Assembly (NCBI GenBank): GCA_964648485.1
Contig: CAZYOF010000015.1
Coordinates: 25,295 to 89,294 of the forward strand
Direction: 5' to 3'
Source: DAIOEK01 sp964648485
Lineage (GTDB): Bacteria; Chloroflexota; Anaerolineae; Anaerolineales; Anaerolineaceae
DNA length: 64,000 nucleotides
Position 1 is the stretch's first letter; each line of letters starts with the position of its first letter. The position numbers and the translations under genes were made by a program. The notes beneath the pieces were generated by a model. That model was not told the origin of the DNA. It ran no database searches and saw only the letters and a list, made by a program, of their open reading frames with translations. Positions 25,250 through 33,705 of this stretch are shown here, piece by piece.

Positions 25250-26455
25250 ATGGAAAGCATTACCGAAATCTTCCGCATCGGGCACGGACCCTCCTCCAGC
25301 CACACCATGGCGCCCCGCCGGGCAGCGGAAACTTTCCGCGCGCAGAACCCGGATGCCTTCTCGTACCGGGTGACGCTTTACGGCAGCCTGGCGGCAACCG
25401 GACGCGGGCACATGACGGATGTCTCGATCCGCGCGGCGTTCGCGCCCAAACCGGTGGCGTTTATCTGGAAGGCGGAGGAAGTGCTGAAGTTCCACCCCAA
25501 CGGCATGGATTTTGAGGCGATCAACGAGGTGGGACACACCACCGCCACCTGGAGGGTGTTCAGCACCGGGGGCGGCGCGCTGGCGGAAGAAGGCAAGCCG
25601 CAGCAAGTGCCCTGCGCCTACCCGATCGGCAACATGACTGAAATTTTGCGCTACTGCGCCCAGAACGGCAAGACTTTCTGGGAATACGTGGAGGAGTGCG
25701 AGGGGGAACTGATCTGGCAGCACCTGGGCGAGGTCTGGCAGGCGATGCAGAACGCCATCGAACGCGGGCTGATCGCCGAGGGTGTGCTGCCCGGGGGGAT
25801 TGGCGTTGCCCGGCGCGCGTGGACCTTTCAGCGCAAGATCCGCCTGAGCGGCGGGGAGATGGTGAAGGGCGGCTACCTGCCTTCGTACGCGCTGGCGGTG
25901 GCGGAAGAGAACGCCAGCGGCGGGGTTGTGGTGACCGCGCCCACCTGCGGCTCTGCGGGGGTGCTGCCCGCTGTGTTGAAGCACATCAGCGATACCGTGG
26001 AAACGCCCGAGGTGAGCATTTTGCGCGCGCTCGCCACCGCCGGGCTGATTGGCAACTTGATCAAGCACAACGCATCCATTTCGGGCGCGGAGGTGGGCTG
26101 CCAGGGGGAGATTGGCGCGGCGTGCGCCATGGCGGCTGCCGCGGCGGCGCAACTGATGGGCGGATCGATACGGCAGATTGAATACGCCGCCGAGATGGGG
26201 CTGGAGCACCACCTGGGGCTGACCTGCGACCCGGTGAATGGGCTGGTGCAAATCCCCTGCATTGAGCGGAACGTGTTCGCCGCCACCCGCGCGCTGGATT
26301 GCGCCGAGTTCGCCTGCTATTCAGACGGTTCGCACCGCATTTCGCTGGATGAGGTGGTGCGGGTGATGAAACAGACCGGGCACGACCTACCCCCGCTGTA
26401 CCGCGAAACCGCCGAAGGCGGCCTGGCTATCAATTATCGATTCCCGCAGGGGTGA
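25250..26455 (+). CDS. sdaA: L-serine ammonia-lyase, iron-sulfur type, single chain
   Basis: Deaminates L-serine to pyruvate and ammonia with a [4Fe-4S] cluster. 401 residues. The beta-domain starts with the diagnostic IGHGPSSSHTMAP. The alpha-domain carries cysteines in APTCGSAGVLP, GCQGEIGAAC and LTCDPVNGLVQIPCIERN. It is shorter than the usual 450-460-residue single-chain enzyme but both domains are recognisable. The body is strikingly GC-rich compared with the restriction block that starts directly after its stop codon. No ribosome binding site is visible before the ATG, in line with a leaderless transcript. Confidence 0.92.
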   Translation: MESITEIFRIGHGPSSSHTMAPRRAAETFRAQNPDAFSYRVTLYGSLAATGRGHMTDVSIRAAFAPKPVAFIWKAEEVLKFHPNGMDFEAINEVGHTTATWRVFSTGGGALAEEGKPQQVPCAYPIGNMTEILRYCAQNGKTFWEYVEECEGELIWQHLGEVWQAMQNAIERGLIAEGVLPGGIGVARRAWTFQRKIRLSGGEMVKGGYLPSYALAVAEENASGGVVVTAPTCGSAGVLPAVLKHISDTVETPEVSILRALATAGLIGNLIKHNASISGAEVGCQGEIGAACAMAAAAAAQLMGGSIRQIEYAAEMGLEHHLGLTCDPVNGLVQIPCIERNVFAATRALDCAEFACYSDGSHRISLDEVVRVMKQTGHDLPPLYRETAEGGLAINYRFPQG

Positions 26456-26463
26456 GAATAATG

Positions 26464-27156
26464 TCATTTAATATAATGTTTAGTAAGCAATAATTTGGCT
26501 TGATCTATTACCTGTGAAGGTACCCGGTTAGATTTGGTTACCATATTTAAAACACCCTCGTCAAATTTATTCATGATAAGCCACCTAGCATTTGTTACAC
26601 GAGTATTGGCTGCAGTTCTTCGATAACCCCTTTGTCTAACAATCTCATCAACAATTTCTAAGTTTGAAATACTAGTATCTCTAAACAACTCATAATAACT
26701 TACAAAACACTCCAACCCAATTGATTGTATTGCCCTGTTGATTTTTTCTTCTTCGCTTTTTGGATATTTATAACCATTATCATCTTCTGATCGCTTATCA
26801 AATTTACTCGATACCTTTTCCCCCTCATTTGCATCATACTTGCTGTGGCATGACTTACAGAGAAAAACAAATTTATCTTCTATTGGTTGATGGGCTGCAA
26901 TTATTTTACTCATAACCTCGTCAATGTCGCAACAAATTTTATTCCCAGTCAAATAAGTTAGGAGAATTCTATCAATTATCTGCTTCCTACCATTACCAAG
27001 TTTGTGAGCGGATTCAAGCTCAAATTTTTGATGACAATGATCACACATTCCCTCTCTTGCGATTCGGCTTTGTTTAGTCAGGATATTGATCGCATTTCTT
27101 ACTTTTGGACCTATGAATGCATGAAACTCCGAAATTGTTCCTTCAAAAGTTGCCAT
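26464..27156 (-). CDS. Zinc/HNH-like protein of the restriction-modification block
   Basis: 230 residues, basic and AT-rich. Two CxxC pairs frame a His-containing segment: CDHCHQKFELESAHKLG and FLCKSCHSKYD, a zinc-stabilised HNH-like arrangement with a potential catalytic histidine (ESAH). The C-terminal half is helical, with a YRRTAANTRVTNARW segment that may bind DNA. ATG 27156 begins 11 bases after the nuclease gene ends, preceded by AGGA. It could be a second nuclease, a specificity factor or a regulator of the system. I do not recognise a named family. Confidence 0.7.
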   Translation of the reverse strand: MATFEGTISEFHAFIGPKVRNAINILTKQSRIAREGMCDHCHQKFELESAHKLGNGRKQIIDRILLTYLTGNKICCDIDEVMSKIIAAHQPIEDKFVFLCKSCHSKYDANEGEKVSSKFDKRSEDDNGYKYPKSEEEKINRAIQSIGLECFVSYYELFRDTSISNLEIVDEIVRQRGYRRTAANTRVTNARWLIMNKFDEGVLNMVTKSNRVPSQVIDQAKLLLTKHYIK

Positions 27157-27166
27157 GAATTTTTTC

Positions 27167-28156
27167 CTAATATGTTCTGTTCCATCTTTCTGAAAAACTA
27201 GCAAATGGATTACCTACAAAATTAATATCAAATTTCAAACTTGATTGAATATTTTCATCAGCATTGTGAATACGGAAAGTGAATTGCCATCCTTCGTCCA
27301 TAATTATTGAAATTGTGTTATTTGAATTACGACGAAATGAGATATCAACAATTCTAGTTGGTAAACCGCCTCTTACTCTCTCGATTGTTGTAATAGGACG
27401 AAGCCCTCGATCTCGTATGTTCAGCGTATTATGAAGATTATAAGCTTGGATATCAGTACGTTGTCTACCCGGTAAGCCTATGATTTTATAAAAATCAAAT
27501 CTCCCGACCACATATTCTGTCAATTTTTGTGGTACATCCATGTATTGATTTGCTAACCGGCGTAATTCATTCATAAAAGCGATCAGGATAGGCCGATATA
27601 TTCTGGTGCTCTTCTCAGGGAAATCTCTCCAAGGTGAACCATGGTAATGTTCAAGGACATTCATAATTGGCAGGATATCATTCCAATACTCCTGCGAACA
27701 TGGGTGGTCCAACCAAAGCAACCCAAAATCAATACTATTAGATAGACGCGAATGTTTGAGCGCCCTATGATTCCACTTACATGACAAGCCAATCTGCCAG
27801 ATGCTTTGATCAGGATCCTCGTGACGAAAAAGGATAACATCCCTGACATCACCTAGATTACCAGAATTACTATTAACTGAGATTTCCAAAGGATGCTCAG
27901 TGGTACCAGACCATAAATGAGGTTCTAAGGGGATAATATTCTTTATTCCAGCTTTTGCAGCATAAATCATCGAATTTCTTAACTCTGATGTTATTGTGTG
28001 ATAATGTTCCTCAATATTACTTAATCGTCCATCCCTAGTAAGCCTAATAACACAATTATTCATATCATGTAATGAAAGCCAAGAGTTAATTTCTTCAGAA
28101 AGAGATGAACAGATTGCATACTCAAACGCGCAACCATTTTGTGTTTGATTTGGCAT
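27167..28156 (-). CDS. HaeIII-family type II restriction endonuclease
   Basis: 329 residues. The central segment GNLGDVRDVILFR followed by IGLSCKWNHRALKHSRLS and IDFGLLWLDHPCSQEYW is the family signature of HaeIII/NgoPII-type enzymes. Asp of GDVRD and Lys of SCKWNH are plausible PD-(D/E)xK catalytic residues. HaeIII itself cuts GGCC and is paired with a cytosine-C5 methylase. Here the adjacent methylase is of the adenine class, so the recognition site is likely different. The gene is AT-rich relative to both flanks, pointing to horizontal acquisition. It lies 21 bases downstream of the methylase. Confidence 0.85.
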   Translation of the reverse strand: MPNQTQNGCAFEYAICSSLSEEINSWLSLHDMNNCVIRLTRDGRLSNIEEHYHTITSELRNSMIYAAKAGIKNIIPLEPHLWSGTTEHPLEISVNSNSGNLGDVRDVILFRHEDPDQSIWQIGLSCKWNHRALKHSRLSNSIDFGLLWLDHPCSQEYWNDILPIMNVLEHYHGSPWRDFPEKSTRIYRPILIAFMNELRRLANQYMDVPQKLTEYVVGRFDFYKIIGLPGRQRTDIQAYNLHNTLNIRDRGLRPITTIERVRGGLPTRIVDISFRRNSNNTISIIMDEGWQFTFRIHNADENIQSSLKFDINFVGNPFASFSERWNRTY

Positions 28157-28177
28157 TAGATAACCTGAATTTAAAAT

Positions 28178-28987
28178 TTATTCATAGTTAAGGATTATTA
28201 TCTCTCTCGAGTCTTTATTGTTTGACATTCCATATTTCCAAGACGGAGTAAGAATATTATACCCACTATAAAGTTCTCTTATCTCTGAGCAATCATTATA
28301 AGAAAGTAACCAATTATTTCTTTTCTTTAGCAATGATGCTAACTGGAAATGATCAAATTGTTTATGGGCATCACCATTCCTACCATACAAAGCTGAATCA
28401 GTCATGTAGGGTGGATCTAAATACATAAATTCATCAGGGTATTGTCGAAAAACATTGGTGAAGTCTTGACACTCAACTTTAAGATTTGGGCTAGTAAAAT
28501 TCCGTAAGTATTCAATTGATGATTTGGTAAACCTCGGATGACCAGGTGACATACCACCGCTGAGAGTTGAACCTGAGAATGAACACCGATTCAGAACATA
28601 AAAAATCGCAGCAGACTCAATATCAATATGTAAATTAACCTTCTGGAGTCTATAGAAATCACTTTTTAATAACGGAAAATACTTCGTAACTTCATTAGCC
28701 AATTCGCCAGGATCTTCTAATAGGAATTTCCAGAATGTAATTAAAGGTTGAAAAATATCAAAACCGAAAACTTGAATACCATTTGATGCAGCTGCAATTT
28801 CTATTGAGCCCCCACCTAAAAAAGGTGAAATTATTGTTCTAATATTATTTGGAATTAAGGATAGTACATATGGAACTGCCCTAGCCTTCCCACCAGGATA
28901 ACGTAGAGGCGATTTTGGATAAGCCAATATTCTAGGAGAGAATGTATTGGCAAAGTTTGGTAGGCTTAGTTGAGACATATTTTCCAT
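28178..28987 (-). CDS. DNA adenine N6-methyltransferase, D12 class (Dam-like)
   Basis: 269 residues. SAM-binding motif: SPLRYPGGKARAVP and SPFLGGGSIEIAA. Catalytic motif IV: FMYLDPPYM (DPPY), the form used for adenine N6 methylation. Class D12 members include Dam, M.DpnM and M.EcoRV. It is the first gene of the three-gene block, and methylase expression before the nuclease is the usual protective order. AGGTAGGAT precedes the ATG. Composition is AT-rich like its partners. Confidence 0.9.
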   Translation of the reverse strand: MENMSQLSLPNFANTFSPRILAYPKSPLRYPGGKARAVPYVLSLIPNNIRTIISPFLGGGSIEIAAASNGIQVFGFDIFQPLITFWKFLLEDPGELANEVTKYFPLLKSDFYRLQKVNLHIDIESAAIFYVLNRCSFSGSTLSGGMSPGHPRFTKSSIEYLRNFTSPNLKVECQDFTNVFRQYPDEFMYLDPPYMTDSALYGRNGDAHKQFDHFQLASLLKKRNNWLLSYNDCSEIRELYSGYNILTPSWKYGMSNNKDSREIIILNYE

Positions 28988-29126
28988 AAATAAATAATCC
29001 TACCTTTATTATATAAGAGAAATCTCTTTTACTAAAAATATATATATTATCTGATGAAAGTTGACGCATCAAAAAATAATATATGATTCGATCGATAACG
29101 AATTTGTGGTAATTAGATTTTCGAAT

Positions 29127-29519
29127 CTAATAATTGTCACTATTTACTCCCCAATACCCCCTCCAACCCCCATAGGATGTGATCTCGGGCTGCCCGGCGC
29201 AAATATACGCCTCACCCAGAACGCCCAACACGGTGCTGCCATCCGCCAATTGCAGCCTGCCCAGGCACAACCCGGGCGGCTCCTCCAGCAGAATCCGCAG
29301 CAGCCCCTCAGCGCCCACCTGCCAGATCTCCACCACGATGCTGCCTCCCTTTTGCGCGTCGTACTGCATGGCGGGGTAGGCATCATCCACTGACCAAAGG
29401 CGGTATGCGGGGGCGGTGGTTGTGGCGCGGATGAATTCCGCGCCCGCCGCGACCAGGTTTGCGTTGAGCGCGAATCCTCGCATGAGGGTGCCGTTCACGG
29501 CAAGTTGAATTGGCTGCAT
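29127..29519 (-). CDS. Stand-alone allophanate-hydrolase C-terminal-like domain protein
   Basis: 130 residues resembling the C-terminal domain of allophanate hydrolase, a gamma-glutamylcyclotransferase-like fold: VNGTLMRGFALNANL, the EEPPGLCLGRLQLADG segment, and ITSYGGWRGY at the end. No amidase domain and no urea carboxylase genes are present, so allophanate degradation is not supported. Start 29519 follows the stop of the previous gene by eight bases. Last gene of the LexA-boxed operon. The final residues (GVNSDNY) fall in the AT-rich sequence at the restriction-block edge, so the native C-terminus may have been replaced. Confidence 0.72.
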   Translation of the reverse strand: MQPIQLAVNGTLMRGFALNANLVAAGAEFIRATTTAPAYRLWSVDDAYPAMQYDAQKGGSIVVEIWQVGAEGLLRILLEEPPGLCLGRLQLADGSTVLGVLGEAYICAGQPEITSYGGWRGYWGVNSDNY

Positions 29520-29527
29520 AATAAATC

Positions 29528-29899
29528 TCACTTCCCCACCGAATAACTCAGCTCTTCGAGCAGAAACCAACCGCTGTGCTTTTTGAATGCATCCACCGGG
29601 GCGCGGTCGAAATACAGGGTGAAGATGCGGTCGCCATCAGTGCGGATGGTGAAAAAATCCCTGCCCACACCCCACGAGCCACGGTTTTTCGCCACGGCGG
29701 CGTGCTGCGGCTGCATATTGCGCGCCATGCGTCCGCGGCGGGTGTAATCGTGCCACTCCTGCAGCATCTCCGCCACCTGGTAGGTCTCTCCGCGCCAGGT
29801 GAAGTAATCCGGGCAGCCCTGTTTCTTCTCGAGCAGCGGCTGTGAGTCGAAGGTCACCTCAACGGCTTCGCCAATAAAGTGGATGGGGCGTAATTCCAT
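29528..29899 (-). CDS. Small conserved protein (DUF6504-like) of the PolB operon
   Basis: 123 residues. Conserved-looking positions are the start IHFIGEAVEVTF, GCPDYFTWRGETYQV, the WHDYTRRGRMARN segment, RGSWGVGRDFFTIRT and LYFDRAPVDAF. This pattern resembles DUF6504, small proteins that I associate with actinobacterial genes for Y-family polymerase/DnaE2 mutasomes; the association is from memory and not verified here. It overlaps the 3' end of the radical SAM gene by 46 bases, so it is translationally coupled. Molecular function is unknown. Confidence 0.65.
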   Translation of the reverse strand: MELRPIHFIGEAVEVTFDSQPLLEKKQGCPDYFTWRGETYQVAEMLQEWHDYTRRGRMARNMQPQHAAVAKNRGSWGVGRDFFTIRTDGDRIFTLYFDRAPVDAFKKHSGWFLLEELSYSVGK

Positions 29900-31074
29900 A
29901 AATCCATCTGGTACACCGGTTTGTGCCCATCCAGCAGGATGAACGGCGCAGCCCGCTTGGGCGAAATTCCCAGAGCCGCGAGCTGCTTCAACTCGGTGAG
30001 TTTCCTTTCCTTCCTCCCATTATATATCCGCTCCGCGCCCAGTTTACCGATACCCGGAATACGCAACAGCAACTCCCGATCAGCTTGATTGATCTCAACC
30101 GGTTGCTGAGAAAAGTTTTCCTGCGCCCAAGCGAGTTTTGGATCCGCATCCAGAGGGAGATAACCTTCCTTTTTGAAAGGCAGTTCCTCCATGCTGAAGC
30201 CGTAATCACGCAGTAAAAATGATGCCTGGTAAAGCCGCACATAACGGGTGTAATCCATGGGCGGATGGTCCTCCAGTGGCGTATCCGGTGACGGGCTGAA
30301 AGCGGAGTAATACACCCGGGCAAGCCCGTATCGGCTGTATAGCACTTCGCTCAGTTGGAGTGTCTCCACGTCCGTTTCGCCTACCGCACCGACCACAAGT
30401 TGCGTGGTAATGGAAGCGATTTTTTCCTCCACTTTATCCACCTGCCTGCCTGCCTTAAAATGATGCATCATGCCGATGCGCGGGAAAAGATCGCCATAAA
30501 AATCCTTCTTTGGCGCGAGCAGCTTCAACCTTTCAGCTGTAACTCCCTCGAGGTTGATGGAAACGCGGTCGCAGATCTGCATACACCTCTCGATCTGCGC
30601 CTCCTCCGATCCGGGCATCACCTTCAAGTGGATGTATCCCCGGTAGTTGTATTTGTGGCGCAGAATTTCCACCGTCTGAATCAATCTATCCTGGCTTTTG
30701 ATTCCCCCACCCGCAATCCCGGAACTCAGGAACAACCCCCGCACCAGTCCACGCCTGAGCATCTTCATAAATACATCCGCCATTTCGTGTGGGGCAAATG
30801 CCAAACGCTGGTAGTTGCGCGGCTGGCGAAATACACAATAGTTGCAGTCGTTTTCACAGGCACTGGAGAGCATGGTCTTGAGCAAGGGCATGGTTTTTCC
30901 ACCACCCATCTGGGCATGGAAAACTGCAAAGCCTTTGGTTTTATCACCCAGCTCCGGGTCGTTCACCGCCATTTCACCGTGATGACCATTCGGGCAGAGT
31001 GTGATCGGAGGAACTCCTTCCTGTTCATCCGATGCCCCATCTGCCAATTTACGTAGTTTTTGAAAAGCATCCAT
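29854..31074 (-). CDS. Radical SAM protein with C-terminal helix-hairpin-helix (TIGR03916-like DNA modification/repair)
   Basis: 406 residues. The radical SAM cluster motif CENDCNYC (C73, C77, C80; CxxxCxxC) is followed by a TIM-barrel-like core. The C-terminus (about 330-380) contains LLRIPGIGKLGAERIYNGRK, a helix-hairpin-helix DNA-binding motif. This matches the family described as putative DNA modification/repair radical SAM proteins, normally paired with a uracil-DNA-glycosylase-like partner. That partner is absent here and the gene sits three bases after the family B polymerase gene instead. GGGGGAG precedes the ATG. The substrate is unknown; DNA-base repair or modification is inferred. 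Confidence 0.85.
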   Translation of the reverse strand: MDAFQKLRKLADGASDEQEGVPPITLCPNGHHGEMAVNDPELGDKTKGFAVFHAQMGGGKTMPLLKTMLSSACENDCNYCVFRQPRNYQRLAFAPHEMADVFMKMLRRGLVRGLFLSSGIAGGGIKSQDRLIQTVEILRHKYNYRGYIHLKVMPGSEEAQIERCMQICDRVSINLEGVTAERLKLLAPKKDFYGDLFPRIGMMHHFKAGRQVDKVEEKIASITTQLVVGAVGETDVETLQLSEVLYSRYGLARVYYSAFSPSPDTPLEDHPPMDYTRYVRLYQASFLLRDYGFSMEELPFKKEGYLPLDADPKLAWAQENFSQQPVEINQADRELLLRIPGIGKLGAERIYNGRKERKLTELKQLAALGISPKRAAPFILLDGHKPVYQMDLWNYAPSTLLAKPLR

Positions 31075-31077
31075 CTG

Positions 31078-33384
31078 CTATACTCCCCCGGCAAGTGCCT
31101 GATCCTTCTGGAGAATTACCGGCAAAGTGTTAAGCGGCAGCTCCTGTGCCACAGGGTCTCCGCGCAACCATTTTTCTGCCTCGAATTCATCATCTGCAAT
31201 ACCCAGCGGCTGCAGAATGGTCGCCACCGCCCGCAGGAAGAGTGTGCGGTAACGTTCGATATCCAACTGCTGCCGGCGCACCGGTGTGGGTAGATCCCAG
31301 GCATGCACACCCGGTTTTCCCATCACATACAAAAAGCGGATGCGCTGACCGGGGCGCAGCGATTTGCCGATTCCTTCCAGCTGTGCCAGTGCCGCCGCCG
31401 TCGGCACCCGCTCTGATTTGTATTCTTCCAGCGTACGGCTGAGCTTAAGTGTGATCAGATACTTTTCGAGCGGCAGGCTGCGCGAACTGATCTCATCCAG
31501 GCGGTGGTTAAATAGGTTTCGCAACCCGGGGTAAAGGGCTGGCAGCGCTTCGGCATCCTGTGCCTGTGCCAGGTATTCCAGCGCTTCCAGTTGCGCAGAA
31601 GCCACGCACGGAGGGGTATCATTGCGGCGGGCTTCGATGCCGCGAATCTTGAGCGAACCATCCTGGAAGACACCAAAATAGCGGTTGGGTACCGGAATGC
31701 GCTCATCGCGCCGCGAGGGAAGGAAGGCGACCCAGCGAAATATGCCATCCAGGGCAATCGGTAACCCGGTACGATCCGCCACCGCATCGAGCACCGGCTG
31801 AAAATCGCCCACCGTGGTGGCACCCGGTTTCCGCATCCACAACCCGTCCACATACATGTGCAGCACCTCGAACCCGTAATCTTCCGCCGCCTCTTTGGCA
31901 GCCAGCAGCGTCTCGCGCCCGTACGCTGTCACCGCCTGGTGGGCTTCAATGCGTCCAAACCGCGCATTCTTGTAACCGAGGTAACCAAAGCAGGTCACCA
32001 GCAGCCATTTGTGCGCCTGCGCGCACATCTTGTACCGCTTCACACGCGGATCCCATTTCGGCAGGGTGCCCATTGCCATCTTCATCTCAATGCGTTTTTC
32101 GAGCAGAGGTTTGAGCGTGAGCGGAACCAACCCCATGTGCTTCTGATCGATATACATATTTAATTGCGGTACCAGCGCTGATTCGGGGATATGCCTGCCG
32201 ATGGTTTCAGGGGAGATGTTGAAATGCACCATCACACTGGGATACATCGAGATGAAATCCACCTCGCCCACAGAACTGTGCAGCCCGATGGTAGGCTGGT
32301 ACACCAGACCACCCTGATCACCGTAAAAAAGGCTCAGCGCTGTGCGCGGATCCTCCGCCTGCTGCTTGTGCCAGGGCACCATCACCCCCATTTTGAGGGC
32401 GGTAATCATCTGCATGGAAGAAATGCCTGATCCGGGCGAAACACGAGAGGTCACCTGCAGCGGCAGCCCGGTGACACGAGCCAGTTCGTACACCCCTTCG
32501 AGACCATAATCCCCCCACAGCATGGCATTGGTGCGGTCAAGGTGCAGCCTGCCGAAGAGGTGCACCTGGGTGCCGCGGTGGATCACCTGCCCATAGGAGA
32601 AGTACACCCGCTCGCCCTTGTGCTGCACCCCGCGATTGGGTTCACGGTTGAGCGGCAACGGCACCTTCCACTTGCGTGACAGGTTGATAAGCGTATCCAG
32701 CAGCCAGGTATCCCCCCAGTTGGTGAGGATGAGATCGGGGTCATAGGTCTGCAGGATGGAAGCCATATTCACCAGGAAGGGGCGTTCCGGTTGCAGCGCC
32801 AGCCGCCCGGTGTGTTTTTCGTAACGCACCTGGATGAAGGTGGGGGCAGCGTGGGCGGGGTTGACTTCCGGTTCCAGCGAGAGAATGCGCAACGGCGGAG
32901 ATAGCGGGTCCAGCTCCCAGGGAGTATCGCACACTTCCACCGCCGTGATGCGCCCTTCGGGGGTTGCCTGCATACGGCAATACGCCAGCGGAAAGATACC
33001 CAGCTGCGCCTGGGCATACAGCGCCAGGGGGACATCAGCATTATAGTAGGTCAATTCCGGGAAATCTTGCGCCACGCGATGGAAAATCTGCGGCTGGGTT
33101 GCAGCATCCTGCACCTCCACCGCCAGCACCGGCACAGGTGCGTCGATGAACAGATCCCGCCGCTGAGTACGGTAGGTACGAATGCCGCGCTGAGATTGCA
33201 GTGATGTTTCAAGCTGATCCACCCGGCGGGCATCTCCGGCAGCGAAGAACGTGAGTGGAAAAGGCAGGGTGAAGCGGCGGCGTGAGCCGTCTTCGCCAAT
33301 AAACCAGACCACCAGCCCATCCCGGGGGGCGGAAAACACATCCAGCACCCAGCCGGTCAGATCGATGGATGCAGCGGCGTTCAT
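31078..33384 (-). CDS. Family B DNA polymerase with degenerate exonuclease motifs
   Basis: 768 residues. Motif A EVDFISMYPS contains Asp376. Motif B KWLLVTCFGY contains Lys459, with the usual Asn-Ser-x-Tyr-Gly changed to VTCFG. Motif C HMYVDGLWM aligns best with the second, catalytic Asp as Asp513, while the first Asp is replaced by Tyr. The metal-binding Asp pair and the Lys are thus kept. Exonuclease motifs are eroded: Exo I reads LSLEPEV (Glu for Asp), Exo II NWGDTWLLD lacks the FD pair, and Exo III is not recognisable. It should polymerise without proofreading, as archaeal PolB2-like and translesion enzymes do. Overlaps the previous gene by four bases; the operon carries a LexA-type box. 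Confidence 0.86.
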   Translation of the reverse strand: MNAAASIDLTGWVLDVFSAPRDGLVVWFIGEDGSRRRFTLPFPLTFFAAGDARRVDQLETSLQSQRGIRTYRTQRRDLFIDAPVPVLAVEVQDAATQPQIFHRVAQDFPELTYYNADVPLALYAQAQLGIFPLAYCRMQATPEGRITAVEVCDTPWELDPLSPPLRILSLEPEVNPAHAAPTFIQVRYEKHTGRLALQPERPFLVNMASILQTYDPDLILTNWGDTWLLDTLINLSRKWKVPLPLNREPNRGVQHKGERVYFSYGQVIHRGTQVHLFGRLHLDRTNAMLWGDYGLEGVYELARVTGLPLQVTSRVSPGSGISSMQMITALKMGVMVPWHKQQAEDPRTALSLFYGDQGGLVYQPTIGLHSSVGEVDFISMYPSVMVHFNISPETIGRHIPESALVPQLNMYIDQKHMGLVPLTLKPLLEKRIEMKMAMGTLPKWDPRVKRYKMCAQAHKWLLVTCFGYLGYKNARFGRIEAHQAVTAYGRETLLAAKEAAEDYGFEVLHMYVDGLWMRKPGATTVGDFQPVLDAVADRTGLPIALDGIFRWVAFLPSRRDERIPVPNRYFGVFQDGSLKIRGIEARRNDTPPCVASAQLEALEYLAQAQDAEALPALYPGLRNLFNHRLDEISSRSLPLEKYLITLKLSRTLEEYKSERVPTAAALAQLEGIGKSLRPGQRIRFLYVMGKPGVHAWDLPTPVRRQQLDIERYRTLFLRAVATILQPLGIADDEFEAEKWLRGDPVAQELPLNTLPVILQKDQALAGGV

Positions 33385-33680
33385 GTCGTCCGCTCCGCTT
33401 CAGCGCCCGGCTCCGCGGCAACGGGCAGAATACCCGAACCTTCCAGAAGGCGGCGCATCCGCAGCACTTCCTTGTGTTCTTCGAGCAGCATTGCCAGCAA
33501 AAAGGTTTCAAACGGCAGGGCGTGGGCGGCGTAAGCTGCCGCAGCCAGATGTTTCTGCGCGGAAACAAACAGATCGTCCAGGGCAAGCTGGTCAGCCCGG
33601 CGCAACGCACGGCGGAAGCGGCCAAAGGCTTCCTGCTCGCCGAGAAAAACCTGTGTAATGGAAGGGAGTGTTCTACCCAT
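33381..33680 (-). CDS. Small helical protein of the PolB operon
   Basis: 99 residues, almost entirely helical and Ala/Leu/Arg-rich (FGRFRRALRRADQLALDDLF, then ETFLLAMLLEEHKEVLRMRR). No known family is recognised. The start at 33680 has GGAGG seven bases upstream, which rules out the longer open frame to 33764. Placed between the RecA-like and polymerase genes and overlapping the latter by four bases, it is a candidate subunit or adaptor. Acidic residue clusters and heptad-like spacing would allow protein-protein contacts. Confidence 0.7.
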   Translation of the reverse strand: MGRTLPSITQVFLGEQEAFGRFRRALRRADQLALDDLFVSAQKHLAAAAYAAHALPFETFLLAMLLEEHKEVLRMRRLLEGSGILPVAAEPGAEAERTT

Positions 33681-33705
33681 AAAGTGCCTCCAGATTGTGA
33701 AAACG

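Noticed and set aside
29127..29519. Fragment of a degraded allophanate hydrolase gene
   Set aside because: No amidase remnants lie upstream. The gene has its own start directly after the previous operon gene and reads cleanly.
31078..33384. Catalytically dead polymerase (motif C read as losing the second Asp)
   Set aside because: Aligning DGLWM with DSLFV keeps the essential Asp and fits the flanking residues better; motif A Asp and motif B Lys are also kept.
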